A stretch of DNA of 64,000 bases from Rotaria socialis (taxonomy: Eukaryota > Rotifera > Eurotatoria > Philodinida > Philodinidae), in contig CAJNYU010002381.1 in NCBI GenBank assembly GCA_905331475.1, forward strand, positions 62,001 to 126,000, given 5' to 3'. The translations under genes were made by a program, and so were the position numbers. Shown in pieces: positions 58,992-64,000 of the stretch. A model generated the notes under the pieces. That model worked only from the letters and a program-made list of their open reading frames with translations. It was not told the origin of the DNA and did not search any database. The number at the start of each line of letters is the position of its first letter. Within the stretch, counting starts at the first letter, position 1.

Positions 58992-60027
58992 ATGTAATAC
59001 GATATTTCTTTCTAATAAATGTGTACTGATTTTTGGTACTGGCGAACAACGACGACGAATAAATTCCAAATGTTTTGCATCTCGCACGTATTCAGCTATT
59101 TTTATATCATGACTGCCGATAGCACTTTAAAATATAAATAGATTTCAATATAGCTTAATAGAAAAACAAAATTAATCTTACGTAAATCGTTATGTTCTAT
59201 AAAAAATCGCTGAACCTTCTCTGGCCAAATGACTTTTATTTTTCATATCACCTAAATAACCATATTATTGTAGTAATAATGACAGTTCTCGTTCATAAAA
59301 CGATATATCACATTCTGGCAATGAAATAATATCAGCATGATATCCTAATAATTTGCTTTAAAAGACGTGCTTCTCTATAATCATGTTTAAAATAATCTTC
59401 TGGGCAATATGAATATATGTGTTTCAGTAGCATCAGCTGACAATGTATATCCATTTGCTAATATATTCTATGATACTAAACATAGACTAAAACGAAAAAT
59501 TATTTTAAGAGAAATAAAATAATTAGTTAAAATTTCCTTGTTTGAATCAATTGGTAAATCCAATGGGCATGGAATAATATGTGTTTTTGATGTACTTTCA
59601 GCTTGTATACCTTCTCGTAATAAACTATTTAGAGGTAGACAAACAAGACGTACAAATTTATGAACATGCTTATCATGAAATATAGAAAATAATCCACGAT
59701 GTACATGTGCCCATTGAGTATGATCATTTGTAGTTTTAATATCATCTATAATGTACCAATCAAATAAGGAACGTTCATATTGACCATAAGCGATTTCGAC
59801 AAATAATGTTATTATATTTTGTTAGAATCTTTTCAGGAAAATGAAATTTATTAATAGCCAAATAAAAATAATAGAAGATTTACTTATGTTTATAGAAAAA
59901 AAACCTTGTGCATTGTATTCACACATTATCTTTTACGATTGCGCCATGCTTGTTGATTTGTTTGATTTTCATCAATTGGTTGATTATTCTTAATATCAAA
60001 TAGTTCTACCACAATTAATTGTTTTCG
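58992..60027 (-). pseudogene. PDE12-like 2'-phosphodiesterase pseudogene (EEP nuclease)
   Basis: Fragments in family order on the minus strand: RKQLIVVELFDIKNNQPID (about 60027-59935), WYIIDDIKTTNDHTQWAHV and HKFVRLVCLPLN (about 59780-59630), an NILANGYTLSADATETH piece (about 59465) matching the family's SYNILA block, HADIISLPECDISFYERE (LQEVD block, about 59340), LAREGSAIFYRT (about 59220), and IGSHDIKIAEYVRDAKHLEF (about 59120-59000). PDE12 removes 2',5'-linked oligoadenylate and mitochondrial mRNA poly(A) tails. The copy is decayed: stops at about 59930, 59275 and 59193, a frame change near 59415, and no C-terminal catalytic part (the NTHL and DFNS blocks) is found. Assignment rests on block order, so it is moderate. 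Confidence 0.55.
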
Positions 60028-60578
60028 TATCAAATATTTTCGTTGCGCAGAGTTTAGGTCAAGGTAAAATGATTCGTGCCTGCTAGGTCAACCTTCGCTT
60101 TTGACGGGGAACACATATAAAGACCAGTGAGATATTCTCTGAATTGTGGAAAGCCGAAATATTTTGATCAGCGAAGGTGACAGTGTTTATATGATCGCTT
60201 TAGTTTTTTCAATTATTATTTTAATGAGAATATTTTTATTCATATGATCTTCTTCTTATTGTTTAATTTAACATATGAACTTCAATGCATGACAAGAACA
60301 GTAATTTCAAAATACTTCGAGAATAACAAACACCATTATTGTGATCAGCTGTATCTAAATAACTGAACATTTGTAACTCAATGTTGCACTTATCTCTAAG
60401 CCATAAACTTATTGAAATCATTGCTAAGAAAAACAATTGTTAATCGATTGAATTTTCTATTCTTATTACCAATTAAAACTAGCTCAAGACAGAGTTATTA
60501 CCATTGCACATTGAATGGGTGTGGGTGTCTTTTCTGCAGCAGTGATGATAATAAGAAGAAAAAGAAGTAATGAGTATT
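60028..60578. other. Intergenic region PDE12-like pseudogene / F-box gene
   Basis: About 550 bp; includes an inverted pair ACCTTCGCT / AGCGAAGGT (about 60090 and 60161-60170) and a GT-rich motif at 60515-60529. Confidence 0.5.
60515..60529 (+). repeat. GT-rich telomere-like motif, single arm
   Basis: ATGGGTGTGGGTGTC without a clear CA-rich partner. It lies 50 bp after the F-box gene stop. Confidence 0.4.
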
Positions 60579-61586
60579 TTAAACAAAGTTAAAGTATTTC
60601 TCAACGAGACTATATTCGTGCAAATTCCGTCCTTCGCCGGAGTGTTCTTGAACGAGCTTTTGCCCTTGGACTATGATAGATGGTAATAGTTCGAGCATAC
60701 CCAAATTGATATTCTTTTTCAAAGTCATTTGAACATGAACACGTTTTACTTCAGGGTTGGTAAAACCGTACATCCTCAAGAATCTTCTAGTAAACTGACC
60801 AGGATATGGTTCAATCTGGAGACGAAAATAGATGAGCCTTGGTGCTGCTTGAGCGAGACTGTCCAAGTTGATATGTTCATTGATCAACGATAAACATGCT
60901 GTTTTGGCTAACTGATGTAATGAAAGATCGTTCCAACTGCTGCGAGCGTGATGATAAAGATAGACATTCAGAAAGCGCAATGAAGGCATGCACTTGAGAA
61001 GATGACATAAATCAACCGATCGGACCCAGGCATCTATATGAAAGCGCCGTATAGAGCTACTAATGGGCAAAATCGGATTGAATTCAGACATATCGAAATA
61101 GTCTCGCGATAGACGAAGCTCACACATTCGTAACTGCGGTAGTTTTAGCATTTCAGTGTAGAGAAGTTCTATACCACGACCAGTATTGAAGATATTACAA
61201 CGGACTGTTAAGTGTTCGAGACACGGAAGTCGAGGTAGAATAGAAGTCAACAGATGTAATTTTGTTTGCCGTCGTATATGAAGTGAGAGCGAGCGAAGAT
61301 TTGAAAGTGTGCCAACAGCTTGTAGAAAGATAAGAACATCGGAACTGCCATGGATATTGCCATTTAATGACTCAATTGCTTTATGGCAAAAGGGAATATG
61401 GGATAGACGTAGCTCTTTGCATCCACCTGTTTTTACATTCAAGCAAACACGAAGATTAGACGAACGAAGTAGACCAGTGATGAAAGAATTGAGGTGAGAA
61501 AATGCTCTTTCTAAGTCGGGCGCCTCAATAAACGAGAAAATAATATGCCATACTTCGACAGGTAAATTCTCGATAGATAGCGACAT
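60579..61586 (-). CDS. F-box protein with leucine-rich region
   Basis: Intronless, 335 residues. The N-terminal F-box (about 4-45) reads IENLPVEVWHIIFSFIEAPDLERAFSHLN, the part that binds Skp1 in SCF ubiquitin ligases. The rest is an irregular leucine-rich region (LSNLRSLSLHIRR, LPCLEHLTVRC, LPQLRMCELRLS, MPSLRFLNVYLYHH) suited to substrate binding. No zinc finger, signal peptide or membrane segment. Such single-exon F-box genes are abundant and variable in bdelloids; the substrate is unknown. The frame is whole. A GT-rich motif of the hairpin family lies 50 bp after the stop. Confidence 0.88.
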   Translation of the reverse strand: MSLSIENLPVEVWHIIFSFIEAPDLERAFSHLNSFITGLLRSSNLRVCLNVKTGGCKELRLSHIPFCHKAIESLNGNIHGSSDVLIFLQAVGTLSNLRSLSLHIRRQTKLHLLTSILPRLPCLEHLTVRCNIFNTGRGIELLYTEMLKLPQLRMCELRLSRDYFDMSEFNPILPISSSIRRFHIDAWVRSVDLCHLLKCMPSLRFLNVYLYHHARSSWNDLSLHQLAKTACLSLINEHINLDSLAQAAPRLIYFRLQIEPYPGQFTRRFLRMYGFTNPEVKRVHVQMTLKKNINLGMLELLPSIIVQGQKLVQEHSGEGRNLHEYSLVEKYFNFV

Positions 61587-62974
61587 GTTGTGATGTTGCC
61601 ACTGCCGTATATCGCTATTTTAAGTCATGAAAATGAAATATGCTGTGCAATATTGTTTCGTTCTCTGATATATGAAGAAGAAGTACATATAGTCTCCTCT
61701 TTTCTTTCTCGACTAACGTCATTCGGCTGAAAAACATTCAAGTTGCTTTGCTCGTCAGCCCACATGTGTGTCTGTTTGTGTATATCGTCCTTTTTGCGTT
61801 CTGCTCTGTTTCATTGTTGTTGTTTTTTCATCTTTTCTCAAGTTGCGATTTTTGATAGTCACGTTGTAGCCCGGAAGAGAACGACACAGTTGCTCGGTAG
61901 TCTTGTAGTTTTGGTCTTGAAGTCAATGTCAAGAAAAAAAGAGAATCGAAAGGTAGTGACTAACATTCAAAAAGTGTCTCTGACATTTCTTTGCGAGTAT
62001 ATATCATAATTACTCTAACACTTATATTCTTATTTTTAGCCTTATATTAATAAAAAGTATAATATTTTTTTTTAGATAAAATTTATGATCGTTGTCTGAG
62101 TTCTTCTCCATAAAATGATGGAGCACACTAGCATCACCGACGATATTTCTACCAATTCATTGTAGTCTTATGATGTTAAGGATTAAGTATCGCTTGGCCT
62201 TCGAAATCAACTGATCAAATAATTTATTTTATTTTAAAGACATACGACTAGTCTTTTAACTCATCATCATCGTACCTGGGGAGACTGCTTTATTCGTTTC
62301 TAATTTAGAGTGGGGCTAAAATTTTGTTTTAAAGCAGTCATAGAAAGTCGACATTAGGAGAGAAAGCAAACGTTTTTATTTCTTTATTATTGCTTTCATT
62401 CAAACCATTTTCTCCACTGACCCATTTACACGCCCGCAAAACAATCGAAGATTTCATCGCTTTAGCTAAAGCATGTTTTCAAAAATTAAATCTACGCGTT
62501 GTGAATGAATAGTTAGACATTTACGCTGATCATTTGTTGATTTAAAATGTGATAAATTCTCGGAAACATAACGGCCATAATATGTACAACAAAGTAAATT
62601 ACCTTTCAAAATCGTTTCATTTTCAGCTATCATGGTGGTGGTGGAAATAGAAACTTCTGCCAGTTCTGGTGACATAAACTCTTGAACTGGATTCACTTTT
62701 TCTTGATGATGGTGTCGACATTTATTTTTTTATACAAAACTTACTGTTTGTTTATCATTTAAAAATCTGAGCTCCCCATATAGTCTAAGGGTTCCGCCGC
62801 CTATGGTTTCTGTCAAGACGTCATCGAGTAAATAGAGAAAAATCCTTCTGTGAAAATTCCCATTCGTTCTTTCTTGTTGAAGGCAAATATGTCGCAATTA
62901 CGATCTCAATAAAAAGATAGGATATTTGAAATTATTCGTCTCAATCGAAAAGTTTCAAAAAAATAAAAACGATC
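61587..62974. other. Divergent intergenic region F-box / RING gene
   Basis: 1.4 kb. A minus-strand frame at about 62466-62720 (MSPELAEVSISTTTMIAENE) has coding-like composition but no known domain; it could be an exon of an unfinished gene. A tRNA-Glu-like fragment lies at 62773-62830. Confidence 0.45.
62773..62830 (+). repeat. tRNA-Glu-like relic or SINE head
   Basis: TCCCCATATAGTCTAAGGGT at 62773 resembles the tRNA-Glu 5' arm and A box (TCCCATATGGTCTAGCGGTT). A TGGTTTCTGTCA stretch follows in the anticodon-arm position, but there is no B box or acceptor 3' half, so it is not a working tRNA. Confidence 0.35.
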
Positions 62975-63784
62975 ATGAAAATAGCTGACTTTGAGTATTT
63001 GGATAGTGATTCAATTGATGTAGAACTAAAATGTGCAATCTGTATCGAACCTTTCGACTCTCCTGTTTGTGCCACAAAATGTAGACATACGTTTTGTCAA
63101 GAATGTATTCAAGAATCGCTTAAAGAGTATTCGAAGTGTCCAACATGTCGTCAACATGTTACGCTCGAAGATTACACACCTGTTAAAACACGCGCTCTTA
63201 TTAATCAGCTAGCACGTCTTCTTGTGAAATGCAATTTTTGCGAACAAACTAATATCGATGATCGTAAAAAACATACTGAGATATGCACAAAAAAAATAGT
63301 GCCATGCCTATCAGCTGATCATAAATGTCAATGGAGTGGAAGAAGAGAAGAATTGAGTCTCCATTTAACAACATGTCCATTTCAACAGATTCGTCCTATA
63401 ATCGATCAATTAATAAACGAATCAAAAACAATACGAGAAGCTCAAACTGAACAACAACGTTTTATTCAAGCATTTATCAATAATGGATATACGTTATCTC
63501 GAATTTGTACGACATCTCCTTGTCATCTGAAAAACCCACCTATACCAAATGAAGCACATGAAATGCCGTGCTCTTTATGCAACCAACAGACAGAAACTGA
63601 AGAGATAGGTCTACATTCTTGTGATACTGTCACTTGCATATGTAAATCATGTCTGAACCAACATGTCTCACATTCATCACGATCAAGTCGAAAAAGAAAA
63701 TTATCTGTGTTAGAACACGTTAATAATGAAGAGAGTGAAAGCGATGATGATCAGAATGATAATTTTATTATAGATATGGATTAG
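62975..63784 (+). CDS. RING / TRAF-type zinc-finger E3-like protein
   Basis: Intronless, 269 residues. RING finger (C3HC4) at about 20-60: CAICIEPFDSPVCATKCRHTFCQECIQ ... CPTCR, which recruits E2 enzymes. TRAF-type zinc fingers follow (about 83-135): VKCNFCEQTNIDDRKKHTEICTKKIVPC and CQWSGRREELSLHLTTCP. A helical stretch (RPIIDQLINESKTIREAQTEQQRF), a Cys/His-rich part (MPCSLCNQQ ... CICKSCLNQHVSH), a basic KRKRK-type run (SRKRKL, possible nuclear signal) and an acidic tail complete it. Predicted ubiquitin ligase; there is no MATH domain, so it is not a full TRAF. Substrate unknown. Confidence 0.9.
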   Translation: MKIADFEYLDSDSIDVELKCAICIEPFDSPVCATKCRHTFCQECIQESLKEYSKCPTCRQHVTLEDYTPVKTRALINQLARLLVKCNFCEQTNIDDRKKHTEICTKKIVPCLSADHKCQWSGRREELSLHLTTCPFQQIRPIIDQLINESKTIREAQTEQQRFIQAFINNGYTLSRICTTSPCHLKNPPIPNEAHEMPCSLCNQQTETEEIGLHSCDTVTCICKSCLNQHVSHSSRSSRKRKLSVLEHVNNEESESDDDQNDNFIIDMD

Positions 63785-64000
63785 TTTTGAACTTCATGAT
63801 TTTATCATTCTAAGTATTATAGAAATTTTGTGCAAGTCCTTCTAATAAAATTAACTCAGAAAATTTTCTAGTCGATTTTAATCGAATGTCCGTTTGTTTT
63901 TTGCTTTTTATTAATCTAATCGGAATCTAACCACCAATGGGGAAAAGGCGGATTTTGTACTCCCGGGAGTTTCATTGGATTGGGAATCCGCTCCCCCACT
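63785..64000. other. 3' flank of RING gene to window end
   Basis: AATAAA near 63845. The last 70 bp hold a GC-richer inverted pair (GGCGGATTTTG near 63948 against GGAATCCGCT near 63984), possibly the end of a repeat that continues beyond the window. Confidence 0.4.

Overview
The window looks like nuclear DNA of a bdelloid rotifer (Adineta/Rotaria-like). It is AT-rich, its genes are compact with many 50-80 nt introns, it carries secreted NHL-repeat proteins with a bdelloid-type cysteine-rich head, it has metazoan genes (a discoidin domain receptor, CNNM, Rab2-like, ECH1), and it has several genes of bacterial or fungal type with eukaryotic introns or signals. Species and foreign origins are inferences from reading alone; no database search was possible.

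Layout. 1-3.1 kb: first exon of a CCA-adding enzyme (TRNT1, minus), an unrecognised two-exon coiled-coil gene (plus), and ECH1 (minus, seven exons). 3.1-7.2 kb: about 4 kb without a convincing gene. 7.2-11.3 kb: a seven-exon discoidin domain receptor whose kinase domain looks catalytically impaired, and an intact NHL-repeat gene. 12.6-20.6 kb: three minus-strand genes in a row: a TKL-like kinase with repeated C-terminal exons, a caspase-like C14 protease, and a 1178-residue single-exon protein with two probable ubiquitin-like segments, a VWA domain and a ubiquitin-conjugating (E2) domain. 20.8-25 kb: gene-poor, with a foldback hAT-type element and two small hairpin elements. 25-26.5 kb: an NHL pseudogene. 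27.6-29.5 kb: a Rab2-like GTPase and a 3CxxC zinc-finger gene. 30.2-34.4 kb: a nine-exon CNNM transporter. 35.4-43.8 kb: a class III aminotransferase, a large GTPase and a methyltransferase-like gene. 45.3-47.7 kb: a secreted VWA gene broken by a hAT-type MITE. 49-55.3 kb: a serine beta-lactamase-family protein, mannitol dehydrogenase and a GH19 chitinase-like protein with a Gly/Ser repeat domain. 55.3-64 kb: mostly gene-poor, with a PDE12-like pseudogene, an F-box gene and a RING/TRAF-type zinc-finger gene.

Two window-wide signals go beyond single genes. (1) A family of short GT-rich/CA-rich inverted-repeat elements resembling the bdelloid telomere unit (TGTGGG) recurs, mostly just downstream of stop codons. 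(2) Many start codons lie 0-45 nt after a splice acceptor with no obvious cis donor, as expected where spliced-leader trans-splicing is used. Exon coordinates were worked out by hand from GT-AG sites, reading phase and family alignment.
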